Shown piece after piece: positions 1 through 11,171 of a stretch of DNA of 64,000 nt (the first letter of the stretch is position 1; each line of letters starts with the position of its first letter). The DNA is from Daphnia pulex (Eukaryota; Arthropoda; Branchiopoda; Diplostraca; Daphniidae). The stretch covers positions 12,143,001 to 12,207,000 of the forward strand of contig NC_060026.1 of NCBI RefSeq assembly GCF_021134715.1. Direction: 5' to 3'. The translations under genes were made by a program, and so were the position numbers. The notes under the pieces are model-generated. The model was not told the origin of the DNA, did no database searches, and was given only the letters and a program-made list of their open reading frames with translations.

Positions 1-47
1 GAGTTGTTTGCTTTCACGAGCTGAACGCATCACAGTTTTCGAAAATC

Positions 48-54
48 TATAAAA
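48..54 (+). promoter_or_regulatory. TATA box of the chitin-binding gene
   Basis: The sequence TATAAAA lies about 80 bp upstream of the start codon at 132, a plausible core-promoter position if transcription starts near 80. Only the motif and spacing support this. Confidence 0.45.
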
Positions 55-131
55 GAAAATCGAATAATCCTCTCCTTTCTCATTTCACATCTCGGTGAGC
101 AAACGAAATTTGGGGTCGAAAAAACAACAAA

Positions 132-1760
132 ATGAAGTGCCCGTCGACATTGGCAACTGTTGCAACTCTATTTCTCTTCCAGGGTGAGTTAATTCTGAAA
201 ACTCAATTTGATTGTTTGCCAGTGGCTTAACTCTGTTACACTTATTTGATTACAGTGTGCCTAGGGCAGTTGGCGTCAGCAGGCTTGCTGCATGACCGCC
301 TCCTAGCAAAAGAGGTAAGACTGCGCAGAATTACCATTTCTATTTTAAACCAATTTTGCGATAAAAAAAAGTGCTATATTCGACCAGAACAGCACCGTCG
401 TACGCATTTTCCTTACCAAAATAATAACAATAATCTAAGTCGTTAGTACTTATACAACATCTAATGGTAATACCTAGTCGTAAGACGTAACTTCCTTATC
501 TTGTTTGTCAATTTGAGCCGGTGCTTGGTGTTCGTCTCTCGTCATTTTTGACGAGTGACTCCTAATTATCAGCTGATGCATTATGTTTACTCACGCAATT
601 CTACATGGTGAAATATACACCCGAATTACATCATCTTACTATATTTCAATCTTAATTTAGGATTTCGTGTGCCCTTCAGACGGTTTTTATGCAGTTCCCG
701 GAACCTGCTCCGGCAATTACTACTCGTGTGTTAATGGATTTCCCTATGAGATGGTAACGTATAATTAGTTAAATGAATTTACAGTTGGAATGCGACGTTA
801 TTGCGCAATTGCGGAAAGTGACTCAACTTTGATCTAGACATGTCCCGGCAGTGCAGTTTTCGATCCAGCGTTGGGCGCTTGTGTCCCACCGTCCGATGCA
901 TCATGCAAATGTAGGACGAATTTAATAAATTTAGTCTGATTACATTTTTTTAAATTATTTTTTTTTTTCGCTATGAAATGGGGGTACAGCATTCCAGTGC
1001 CCTGCTCAAGGTGGATTTTACGCCATTCCCGAAACCTGCGGTAGTAGCTACTACTCTTGCGTCAACGGAGTTGCCTATGTGATGGTAACGTCTAGCTATA
1101 GATTAACGACGTCAATCTAATTGGCGCCATAAACAAATCTAATGTTTCTCTATTTTCATGATTCAGAACTGTCCTGGGTCTTCCATTTTTGATCCTGCGG
1201 TGGGCGTTTGCGTCCCAAAAGAAGTTGCGTCATGTTTTGATGGTACGTTCTAAAATAGGAGTGTATTCAATTTAAGAGTTTTAATAACAGTAGTTAACTT
1301 CATATCCATGACTAATGCTAAAAATATATAACCAATATAGTAACAACTGTACCGCCTACCCCTACGCCTACCCCTAACCCAACCCCTACGCCTGTATCGA
1401 CGACGACTACTACTCAATCCCCCGGCACATTTATCTGTCCCAGTGAATTCGGATTCTTCCCCACTGGTATCCCATGCGACGATGATTTCTGGAGATGCTC
1501 CAACGGTCTATCTTATCTCATGGTAAGGTTCTACGAATTAGCAGATTTTTATTGCCCAATAATATAATTTCTTGCTATAAAACTTTTATTCTGTTTATAG
1601 AGCTGTCCACCAACTACCATTTGGTATCAAGACAAGACAGGTAAAGACAAATCACTTTATAAACTACCAAATAACTGGTATCAATTAACGGTGGTGTTAT
1701 ATTTATTTTCTTTCTCTTACAGTCTGTGACTACCCGTACAACGTTCCGGGCTGCGCTTAA
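132..1760 (+). CDS. Secreted chitin-binding (peritrophin-A/CBM14) protein, three domains
   Basis: Nine coding exons fit in phase: 132-183, 256-314, 661-753, 838-910, 990-1084, 1167-1242, 1341-1522, 1601-1640, 1723-1760. The protein opens with a hydrophobic signal peptide (MKCPSTLATVATLFLFQ...). Three chitin-binding type-2 domains follow, each with the usual Cys spacing and aromatic residues (for example SGNYYSCVNG and SSYYSCVNG). A Thr/Pro linker encoded near 1341-1430 separates domain 2 from domain 3. CBM14 proteins bind chitin in the peritrophic matrix or cuticle, so an extracellular structural role in gut or cuticle is likely. Domains 1 and 2 are very similar and are split by an intron at the same place, so they probably arose by exon duplication. 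An AATAAA lies about 100 bp past the stop. Exon borders are manual, but phases close throughout. Confidence 0.88.
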
Positions 1761-1860
1761 CCAAAATTGGCACTGGTCGTCGCCATCATATAAGCCCCTA
1801 AAGATTCAATTATAAAAGATTCCAGTACGAAAATAATTCCCAAAAATTCAAACGCCGATC

Positions 1861-1866
1861 AATAAA
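1861..1866 (+). terminator. Polyadenylation signal of the chitin-binding gene
   Basis: Canonical AATAAA 101 bp downstream of the TAA stop of the chitin-binding gene. Confidence 0.55.
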
Positions 1867-2099
1867 GATTTGACATTATAAACATAGTATGCAGAACAAA
1901 AAGAGGATTTTTAAAAAGAAAACATTTATTATTAGATTTGGTGCGAAGCTTTTATAAAATTCTGAATACATGTGAGTCGCTCTTCAAGAGACGCCGAAAC
2001 ATGTTAATAACCAAAACTGAATTATAATCGTAATTTCAGCTTGTTCAATGGAATTTAAGGATTGAATTGGACATGCTGATTATGCGAAAGAGTTTTCTT

Positions 2100-2893
2100 T
2101 TATTTACTTAGCGGCAAATTTCCAGTTCCAAGTCGGAAAAGCTTGTCGAAGCTATACGATTTTTCACTCGGTTCTTCCACTTCATGCTGGAGGTTGATTT
2201 CACTGGCTAAAGGACTTTCAGCGAAGTACGATTTCGGGAGTTTAAAATTTGATTCCTCGACTTCGTGACGAAAAAGAGCGTTCTGGTCGAAATTTCTGTA
2301 ACTTTTCTGCCGAGAAGGGATGGAGTTACCGCGCAAATGAGGAATGATCACCTTTTCAAAAATGGACTCGCCTTATAAAATCAAGAAATTCAATTAACAC
2401 TTGGTATTCAGTATAAAAAGGGAACAGTATTACGGAAGCCCAGAAAAGGCGTTCGAAGTCCGACCGGTAATTCTTCCGGATGAAAAGGCGATCTGGGTGG
2501 TTCTGGTCTGTCATAGTTCCACATTTTTCTCCCGCGATATTCGTTCCTCCAAGGATGAAAGAATGGTCGCGAGGGTAAGTTCAACCACGAATAGTCATCA
2601 TGTTCAGATCTGTTAATCGAAAAATGTAATTAAATCTGGCAGAACACATTCAACAGTTAATAACGTAATAAAAAGAACAAATGATTACCTCCTGTTTGAC
2701 GATTCTAAATTCTCCTTATCAAAAGGATTACACAATGCATAGTTGAAGGTAAGGTAAACGAGTAGCGTGTTAACAATCTGTAATAACAGTTCGCAAGACA
2801 AATGAAGGCTGTAAATGGGTCGGCAAACATCACGTAGCAACTAAAATTCATAATTAAATTGAATCAACTTACCCAAAAGCTGTAATGTTCCAT
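2100..2893 (-). CDS. Unrecognised secreted 185-aa protein
   Basis: Read on the minus strand, four coding exons join in phase: 2873-2893, 2689-2777, 2434-2609, 2100-2371. The model begins MEHYSFW and continues into a strongly hydrophobic stretch (IVNTLLVYLTFNYALC), a good signal peptide. The mature part is rich in Pro, Arg, Tyr and Trp and holds two copies of the element HEVEE about 30 residues apart near the C-terminus. The third intron is only 62 bp; without it a stop would truncate the protein. A TATA-like motif sits about 100 bp upstream. I recognise no domain or family. A cuticle-associated protein or a peptide precursor are both possible, but few dibasic sites are present. The first coding exon is only seven codons, so the start is the least certain part. 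Confidence 0.6.
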
Positions 2894-2992
2894 CGGGCGT
2901 TGAGGCAATAACTTGAGCTCCGTCCGCAACTGAGCTGGACGTCGGCGAGAGCTGAAAAGAGAACTGTGAAAAAAAAGGCGAGAGCGTGCTAT

Positions 2993-3000
2993 CTTATATA
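2993..3000 (-). promoter_or_regulatory. TATA box of the secreted 185-aa gene
   Basis: On the minus strand the motif TATATAAG lies about 100 bp upstream of the inferred start codon at 2893, in the orientation expected for this gene. Confidence 0.45.
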
Positions 3001-5207
3001 GAGGTCCGAACAATAAAATCACAAGTTTATTGTTTAGACGCACGAAAGTTGGCTCGCTCTGTTGAAGAACCCCCGTCGAACTTATGGTACATATATCATT
3101 TTCCGTGGTAATATAGGCGGGCGCAAACCCCTGGCAGCTGTCACCCTAATCCTCCAGAGCGCGTATCAAAACTAGAAAGTGTTCCATTTCCTCTAGGCTG
3201 TAAGCGATTTTCCTGAAGCAAACTACCAGCATCTATCAAGGAGATTTTCTCCACCGGGAGGCTCGGCTAGGCTTGGACGATAATCAACAATGTTACTCAT
3301 CACAAGACTCAAATGGTATAGAGCGCACTTCATTTCCTTGACCCGCATGATTGATTTTTACTAAACGTAAAATAGAAAACGTAAATTATTTACCAGTAAT
3401 AGACTTAAAGCACTATTTTTTTAGACTATACTTTTTCAGTTTCTCTAGGAGATTTTTTATGAGATTCACTTCTCCTAAAAATATATGTATCTTCCACCCA
3501 CCGAAGCTTCAGCGATAGTTGAGGTAATGAATAAGGGTAACTTGTTTAACCAATAACTAGATTTAACCTACTCTAGTTTGACTTTAGATACCCAATGGGG
3601 TTGAAAATTATAAAGAATAATAATGCCAAGATGGTTTGGCCGTCTTACCGGTTAGCCACCAATCGGTATCGATGATCGTGTTGTCTCCTATCTTCCTCCA
3701 AATAGGGGTACAGCGTTCGCTATCAACGGATCCTTTGCCAATTAGTTCGTATTAGGTATTACGAGCCAGGGTTGTTCAGACTAAGGATCATTACGTTGTC
3801 TTCCAGTCACCTTGAGAACCTGGAAACACGACAGACAATTCTTAGATGAAGGGAAAACAATTGAGACATGGAAACACATCAAACAATCTCACAACAAGTA
3901 AATCATTTCCTTTGTCACCATATTACCATCTGTTAGTAGATACAGCTCTACTACTACAAAGATGTTAGGGGGGTATCGGGGCTTCGACAATGATTCGTCA
4001 GATTTTGAAAAGTTTGCTGTTCCCGCCACTTGGCGAAAAAATGGGAAAACATTTCTCTTCATGCCCCGATTGTCATACGCCTATTGGTCACTTAATTTTT
4101 TTTTTTTAGCTCAATAAAATTTTAAATAAAAAGTAAAAAAAAATGGGGAACAAATGAATGTTGATGACAATGTTGAAGACTTAGGTAAATAAATCGGCAA
4201 TCATCTTTCTAAGAGTATGGAAGAAATTATGATTAGGAAAAACAATCGTTATTAAGGAATCTAAAAATACACGTGATAAACATGAGGATGGAAGCGTGAG
4301 CGGGTTGAAAGAGACAAAGACTGAAATTGCTATGTGTTCTTACAGATCCTAATGGAGATCATCGGAGCTGCGATTTAATCTCTGACGTACTCCTACTCTT
4401 TTGGAAGGTGAAGTTCCAGGTTGATGTTTCTCTTGGTGATCGGCTTGTTTTATCCAACACGATATCTCATTCTTGTACACGAAGCTGAGAAGAACAAGAA
4501 TATCCTTTTTTTCGTCGAATGACACCAGTGAAGTCCGTAATCCTCGTGAAATGGAATCCAATGTAAGCAAAACATTCCATACCTCACTTCTAGCACTAAT
4601 GTGATTTGGGCAAATGGGCTGTTCCGACTGCTTTGTTTCAACCACGTTAGGCAGCAAAACTTTGCGTGAACGAACTTATTGGCTCACTATATGATTGAAT
4701 GAAACTTTGCAACAACATGCTGAAGGCAGCTTCACGTTCACTCCATCTGCGCTGTGGTAAAAAATATAAAAACTGCCGAAGTAAAACAATTTAACCGTAA
4801 CAACTTTTGACACTGCAGATTGGATTGCAGAATGCACATGAACTTGTGAGAACTGGAGGCTCGGTTGCGGAGTTGCCCTTTTACTCTTAAGCTAATAAGC
4901 TCATTAAATTATTGTTTTATTACGGCCATTAGCGAGTTACTGAACGTCATACCCTAATGCTATTTTGATTTTAAAATATATAAAACAAAAATGTACCTTC
5001 GGGGAAGTTCAGGCAGCGAGATTTTTCGTCGTTCGTCCTTATAGTTTTAGAGTTCAAACTACAATCACTAGGTGGCGAGATGTTGACAAACACAAAGCTG
5101 TCGTCAACAGCATTATACTTTGAAAAAATAAAACTTGCTTGAGAAGTCTTTTTAATGTTGTAAAAATCTAATTAAAAAAATTACTCAAATACTAAAATAG
5201 TAATTTA
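3001..5207. other. Intergenic stretch without a supportable gene
   Basis: About 2.2 kb between the minus-strand secreted protein gene and RABL3. The only longer open frame is on the minus strand near 4349-4657; it has no recognisable domain and no flanking splice structure that I trust. The stretch may hold decayed repeat sequence, but I cannot name an element. Confidence 0.5.
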
Positions 5208-6167
5208 ATGGCCTCCATCGATATTGATAAAGTACGAATCATAGTTATTGGAGATTCTGGTGTGGGGAAAACGTCGTTGATCCACACTCTCTGTCATGGA
5301 GAACCAATAATCAATCCAACATGGACAATTGGCTGCTCAGTTGATGTGAAACTACATGAATATCGTGAGGGTACTTCGGCCCAGAAGACGTTTTTTGTGG
5401 AACTCTGGGATGTTGGAGGAAGTTCTGGCCACAAGAACACAAGATCTGTATTTTACACACCTGCTCACGGTGAGTTGGTTAAACATAAACTGCCAAGTAA
5501 ACTAAACTAAATTTTCTAAACTTTTACTTAATTTCTTTTGAAGGCATAATTTTAGTCCATGATCTGACAAACCGTAAATCAGAAGGTAATTTGAGAAAAT
5601 GGCTTGCTGAGGTTTTAACCAAAGAATGCAATGGAAATACTTTGTCATCTGTGAGGACAGTGAATCCTTCAAGGAATCAAGATATTGATGAATATGATCC
5701 AGAACAGTTCATCGGTTCATCACAGGTCTAAAATATATTGTGGACTAAATACTGATATTTTTCAGAATTTACAACCTTCATTTTTACTAAAATATTTATG
5801 TAGATTCCCATACTAGTTGTTGGAACTAAGCTTGACTTGGCTGAGGAAGTGAGAACTCACTTTAATCGAAGGTTATCTCCCATCGCCGAGGAATGTGGTG
5901 CTGGTGAAATTTTCGTAGTAAGTTACAGTTAAACGGCTTCTTATTCCAATAAGATTAACATTTCACGGACTCTTACAGGACTGCACCACAGCAAAAGCAA
6001 TGGCTCCCGGTTCTAGTTCCTCTGTTAAACTATCTAGGTTTTTCGACCTAGTGATCGAAAAACGTTTCTACAACAGAGATCGACCTAGTCCGTTTACAGA
6101 CAAGCGTAGACTGATGTCAGGATACTCCGGAAATACCATAAATCACAAAACATTTCATTTTGAATAA
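5208..6167 (+). CDS. RABL3: Rab-like protein 3 small GTPase
   Basis: Four exons in phase (5208-5469, 5544-5725, 5804-5917, 5979-6167) give 248 residues, close to the usual RABL3 length. The P-loop reads GDSGVGKTS from about residue 15, the switch II region WDVGGSSGHKNTRS, and the base-recognition motif GTKLD. The DxxG-type motif is DVGG as in RABL3, not the DTAG of classical Rabs, and there is no C-terminal CAAX prenylation motif, which also fits RABL3. The family is linked to control of prenylation and to cell proliferation, acting in the cytoplasm. The gene is convergent with MTRES1; the two stops are 47 bp apart. Identification rests on the G motifs and overall architecture. Confidence 0.9.
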
Positions 6168-6177
6168 TCTGATTACA

Positions 6178-6183
6178 TTTATT
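6178..6183 (-). terminator. Polyadenylation signal of MTRES1
   Basis: AATAAA on the minus strand 32 bp past the MTRES1 stop, lying just beyond the RABL3 stop. A possible RABL3 signal, ATTAAA at 6192-6197 (+), lies between the two stops, so the two 3' ends probably overlap. Confidence 0.45.
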
Positions 6184-6214
6184 GGATCTATATTAAATAC
6201 AATATCAACTCACG

Positions 6215-7080
6215 TTATTCAGCGCCTGATTTATAAGGATTGGCGTAATTTTCAATTGTAAGCGATCGGTATCTCTTCAGCAAAACTAAGACCTTTTCCA
6301 AGTCAGGAGTGTAATCCGCTTTTAGTATTATAACTCGTCCCACGTCTAGAAACGCAGGATTCATCACATTAGGCCCTTTAATCAAGTCAACTTCATCTCC
6401 AATTTCCAACTGTTAATTGAGATAAAGATTGGTTTAACAAAGACACAGTATAATTTGACAGTATAATTTCTTACTCGTTTGCTTTTCTTCAGTAGTTTAT
6501 CTCCATTCACTCTAATTTTACTCTCATAGAAGGCAGTATCTATTTTACTAGATGGCATTGGGGTTCGAAGATAAAATTAGCTTTCAATGTATAGGTTGTG
6601 TTTCTAATAAAATTACTTCTTGGCAATCCCAAGCCCTGCTTTAAGAAGGGTGTCCAGTCTCAACGAATTCAGTTTCTTCTTTACTATTTTTATATCTTTG
6701 TCATCCACATCAGAAAGAATATCTGAATCCAGTGCCTTCAAAATTCAATAAATAAGGAAATAATGTCAGTTGTTAACATAATATTTTCATACTGAAATAT
6801 CTGTTGATGATGTATCTTCATCATCTTCCTCATCTTCATCGGCAGCTTTCTCTCCTTTTCCCCTTGAAAATTTAGAAGTATGTTTTAAAGCTCTCAGTGA
6901 AAGGCAGGCATTATTGGTGGGTAGCACTGTCAGTTGATGCAATAAGCCGGTGGGAATCTGATATAAATTTCGTTTCGTAATTGATGAGGTGAGTCTAATG
7001 TGCTCAACTAGAACTTTTCCTTTTTTTAATCCAGCAAAGGGAATTAGGAAAACACGAGATACAAAAGCACAATTAGACAT
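6215..7080 (-). CDS. MTRES1: Mitochondrial transcription rescue factor 1 (S4-like RNA-binding)
   Basis: Four minus-strand exons (6793-7080, 6617-6735, 6475-6547, 6215-6409) give 224 residues, near the length of known MTRES1/C6orf203. The N-terminus is basic, hydrophobic and Ser-containing, a credible mitochondrial targeting peptide. A short acidic stretch follows (AADEDEEDDEDTSS). The C-terminal S4-like fold is marked by LRLDTLLKAGLGIAKK, then KIRVNGDKLLKKSKR and LEIGDEVDLIKG. In vertebrates this protein binds RNA in mitochondria and supports mitochondrial transcription and ribosome quality control. I chose the Met at 7080 because it starts the targeting-like sequence; an in-frame Met at 7146 would add 22 residues. 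Confidence 0.82.
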
Positions 7081-7730
7081 TTTTGTAGTTTCCCAAAATT
7101 TTAAAAAATAACTTTCTCTCGTTGCACAGTGCACACAGCCACACACACAGTTCTAAAGAATGAGTCTAGCAGACAGCTCTTGTAGCAGACAGCCAGACAG
7201 CAGTGTCTTCTGCAGTTTGTTGTTGAATTCGAAATCGAACCGCGCGTAGCCGCCAAGTTCTTTACTGCGGTTCGTGTGGTGTGTTCACTGTGTTGTCTCA
7301 GTTGTCATCAAGACGGGAGTTGAACTTAATTAAGGGATTACAAGCAATAACCTAAGTTAAAAGACACTGGCATTCATGTATTATACCGGCACATCGACTT
7401 GAATGTGTTTGCACTTGTAGGGACGCAAACGAAGGTATAGTAGCCAAAGGATCCATTTTAAGTGCACGATATATACTGTATACGAATGTCTAATTTATTA
7501 AAAACGGGCGAATATGGATTTTCTTAGAAATAAATATTTTCAGATAACTTTTGGATTTTGGACTTGGTTCCCTAGATCAGCTACACACGGCTTCACATTT
7601 CCCGCCGTAAAACGATAGGAAGTCAGAGTTCAAAATTTATTTATCTCAAAATTTGAAATAACTTATTCCGCTGTAAACGCTCATCGTGAGTTCGTGACTG
7701 TTTGTTGGTCCGCGAGTGAAGAACCAAACA

Positions 7731-9593
7731 ATGACTCTCTTTACCAGCGTAACAGTTATTCAATTGTTTTTTCTTCTTTTGGCTCGGTTCACTTGTTTAA
7801 CAACGGGAGCATATTTGGAAGACAAAGTTTTGCAACTTGAAAAAAATTATGTAAGTTCATTACTGCAAACCCATTTATCTATTTGTTTTCATTTAAAAAA
7901 TGAACATATTTTCAACTATTTTCAAGATAAAAATCAAAGAAGATTTGGAAGCCAAAGTGGTTAATTTGGAAACAAAAGTGGCTCGTCTAGAAGCCCAAGT
8001 TAACCACCAAGAATCGATTTTCACTGCTTTGATAAAGAGCGAACGGGACAAAAAGTTCGCATCACAGAAGGGCATTTCGAGAAATGTTGAAACGAATGAA
8101 CATTACAAAAGAAATGCTGCCCCTAGGACATGCGGAGAGGTATTTGCAACAAATCCTTTGCTGGATTCCGGCATGTATTGGATAGACCCCGACGGCCAAG
8201 GAGTAGGAGACAATGCCATCAATGTCTATTGTAACATGACAACCGGTGAATACTACTAATTAACCATATCAAACAGCAATAAATAAAAGCATATTTTTTT
8301 TTAACACTACAGGCTCGACTTCAGTTTTGCATGACAGTGAACTTAAAATAGACGTGGGGAAATGCTCTGATCCTGGGTGCTATTCCAGGAAAATCAATTA
8401 TTACGCAACTGAAAAGCAAATTGCAGCCTTGGTGGGATTGTCAAATAATTGCAGTCAAACTATTATAGTAGGTTATTTTTTTAATGTAAATGTTGACTGA
8501 ATGCTTAATTTTAATTGATTGCTGATGTACTTCTCTACAGTACGATTGCAGCAACGCTCCCTTAATAAATAAAGATGTCTCATATTCCTGGTGGAATGAT
8601 AAAAATGGAAATAAGAAAACATTTTCATCTACCGGAATGGCTAACTGTGACGGTAGTCTACGTATTCAAGCCATTGGTATGATATGGATGGGACTTTATT
8701 AATACTTTATATTTAGTCTGTCCTTTATATCGCCATTTTCACATTACAATAATCATATTTTCAACGTGGTAGGAGTAATTGAAAGTAAACAGGATCTCCC
8801 AATGACGCGCTTAAACTTTGGTGGAACCTCCCAAGGATCGGGTCAGCACACGCTGGGAAGATTGGAATGTACCGGAAAAGTGAAAGTTGAAGGAATGCCG
8901 ACGTCGTGTGATGACCTATGGCGAATTGGCAACACCATGAACGGAATTTATTCCATAGTGGCAAATAAAAAAGTTCAAACTGTCTTCTGCGATTTTAATA
9001 AACGGCTTGGCAGCGAAAAAGGTATAAATATTACCATATTTTATTATTATTTTTATTGCGTTGCTGTACAAGCCTTAAACAACTTATATACTATGTATGT
9101 TACTGTCGTCAAACACTAAACAGGTTTTCAGACATGGATCGGATTTTCCAACGTTAAATCAGCGCAAGTCCATTTCTACGCGAAAATGAGTGCTGCGTTC
9201 ACCAAAGAGAAAACTCCTCTTCCGTTCAAAGAAGCGCGGATAAACGTGGGAAAGGGCATGGACTTATTGACAGGGAAATTTACAGCACCTCGAACGGGAT
9301 TTTACTTTTTCTCATTCACAGGACTGGCAGAGTTTCCACTTGCATCGACTTCTAAAACTTTAGGAGTTCGCCTACTGTTGGACGGGACTTCTGTCGGAAA
9401 TGCTTGGGTCAGTGAGCAGCACACCTTCAAAGACCAATCAAGTCCGTTGACCCTCCAATCGATCCTCTACTTGAAATCAGGCCAAAAAGTCTGGTTGGAG
9501 ATTGATACAATTTCAACAGGGGTGAAATTGTTTGATAGATTCTACACTCATTTCACGGGTTTCCTGTTGGAAGAGGAGGATATGAGCCTTTGA
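7731..9593 (+). CDS. Secreted coiled-coil / CASPR-like / C1q-domain protein
   Basis: Six exons in phase (7731-7850, 7927-8245, 8313-8467, 8541-8676, 8773-9021, 9124-9593) give about 482 residues. A signal peptide is followed by a coiled coil (LEDKVLQLEKNY through VNLETKVARLEAQVN). The middle part, with CNMTTG, a VLHDSE element and SYSWWNDKNGN, resembles the fibrinogen-like segment of contactin-associated proteins. The segment PTSCDDL...MNGIYSI precedes a C-terminal C1q/TNF-like jelly roll with GFYFFSFTG. Such C1q-like proteins are secreted and often oligomerise; immune recognition or extracellular-matrix roles are plausible but not shown by the sequence. It is paralogous to the minus-strand gene at 24166-25780. 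The start of exon 2 could shift by a few codons. Confidence 0.85.
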
Positions 9594-10800
9594 ATGGGTG
9601 CTGAATTGTCATCCATGCACAAAACGACGTAATAATTCACCCATGATTTTTTGTTAGATTTAGACTTAAGGGAAATGTATTAAGAGAGTTAATTCGATCC
9701 TAATGCTTAGAGGATGATAATTTTTAATAAAACACTTTTTGTATGCAAAGAAAAATTTGTTTCTATTTATAAAGTGTAGATGTGATTTGGAAGTGTTTGT
9801 TGAGCTTGTCATGTATTGTTGCATTGAACAAGTCAGTAGACTGGCTATTCCAAATCTATTAAAGAGCTCGATACGTAATAAATCTGTCGTGGATTCCGGA
9901 ATAAGTCTCAAAAGCAGCCGACAGAGCAACAGCAGCCATATAGTTTATCAAAAGTCTTGGGTCGGCGGATTGGGGCATTCAGCAGCAACAAACAGCCCCA
10001 ACAAGAGCAATCTGCCGTCAGCAATGATGTGGCTGCCGTTAGAAAGTTAGTTCAAACACTTCATGAACACATTGATTTTGGTGTAACATTCGTGGCGATT
10101 CGTGATTTGTAAAATAATCTTTCGGTTTTGTTTATCTTATTTGCTCGCGGAGTAACTTAAAACGACTAGAATATTTGTTTGTATGTCTGGAAGGGTTCTG
10201 CTTCGACCCACAAAAATTTTATCAACAAGCAAAATAACCTCACATGAATATTAAATTACTACAACACTGCTCGCTCTTCCCGCTGGACTCGACTGAACTC
10301 GGCTGGACTGCTAATTGCTAATCCTGCGAAGTCAACACACTTACACATGCAAAGCCAAAGTTGTGGAGAAACTCAAGTCTCAGCAACATATATCGAGTCC
10401 CTATTCAGTTTCAGACATACGCCAATGCCCAATAGTTTAAAAAAATGACACGTAAAAGCAACAGAATAACATGTTTAAATCGACACACTGAACAAATATT
10501 GACCGTAAAGGGCAAGCAGCAAGATATAAAATGGTCTCCAAGTACTAGTGAACTGTTGAATGGTTTATATTATACATCCCCATAACATAAACTCGATATA
10601 AACTTCCTTACACAAATATTTACTTAAACATGATGATAACACTGGTGACTTGGACTTTTATACAACCACGCACTTTGTTGAAGACGCGTCAAAGAAGTTA
10701 GAAAGTCGGCGTTGACTCGCTGTTATACTTGCACTTCAAATCCCTCAAATCACTATATTTTATACGTGAATATTGTCAAAGTACCAATAATCAATTTTCA
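9594..10800. other. Intergenic region between the C1q gene and the RHS gene
   Basis: An AATAAA at 9726-9731 is the likely 3' end of the C1q gene. The remaining roughly 1 kb has no open frame with recognisable content and presumably contains the promoter of the giant RHS gene; I see no clear TATA box. Confidence 0.5.
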
Positions 10801-10841
10801 GAACGTGAACCGCTTTGGTGAAGTGTGAAGGAGCATACACG

Positions 10842-11143
10842 GTAAGTCAACACAATAATTTCTTTCATTCGCTTTCATTCACTTTCATTCGCTTTCATTT
10901 CAATTGGTGGATTCTACTTTTGATTACCTCAGATAGAAGATAGAGACGGTGAACTGGTGATGGTTGGTAACAAATGCAAAAGCACCGGGTAATTTAAAAC
11001 ATTATTAATTTTTAAATATTTTACATTCCAGCATAATACGTTACTGTTTATTGAAATTAGGAATGCACGAATCGTCCACAAGATCATGTCCAATTGGAAC
11101 GAATTTAAATGACAAAAATTTGAAATAATTTTTATCAAAACAG
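10842..11143 (+). other. 5' UTR intron of the RHS gene
   Basis: A strong donor (ACACG|gtaagt at 10842) and an acceptor (tcaaaacag| ending at 11143) bracket a 302-bp intron that joins a non-coding leader exon to the exon carrying the start codon 28 bp further on. The upstream exon supplies no in-frame ATG, so the Met at 11172 is the first. Splicing here is inferred from sequence only. Confidence 0.55.
10861..10900 (+). repeat. 10-bp tandem repeat (four units) in the leader intron
   Basis: Four near-perfect head-to-tail copies of a ten-base unit (ctttcattcg-like) just after the donor site of the RHS leader intron. A pyrimidine-rich minisatellite with no evident function. Confidence 0.8.
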
Positions 11144-11171
11144 GAACACAAAGAAGACAACAATAATCGAA

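Noticed and set aside
4349..4657. Minus-strand open frame of about 100 codons in the 3-5 kb gap
   Set aside because: No recognisable domain, no coding-like composition and no convincing splice sites; two overlapping frames are open here, as expected by chance.
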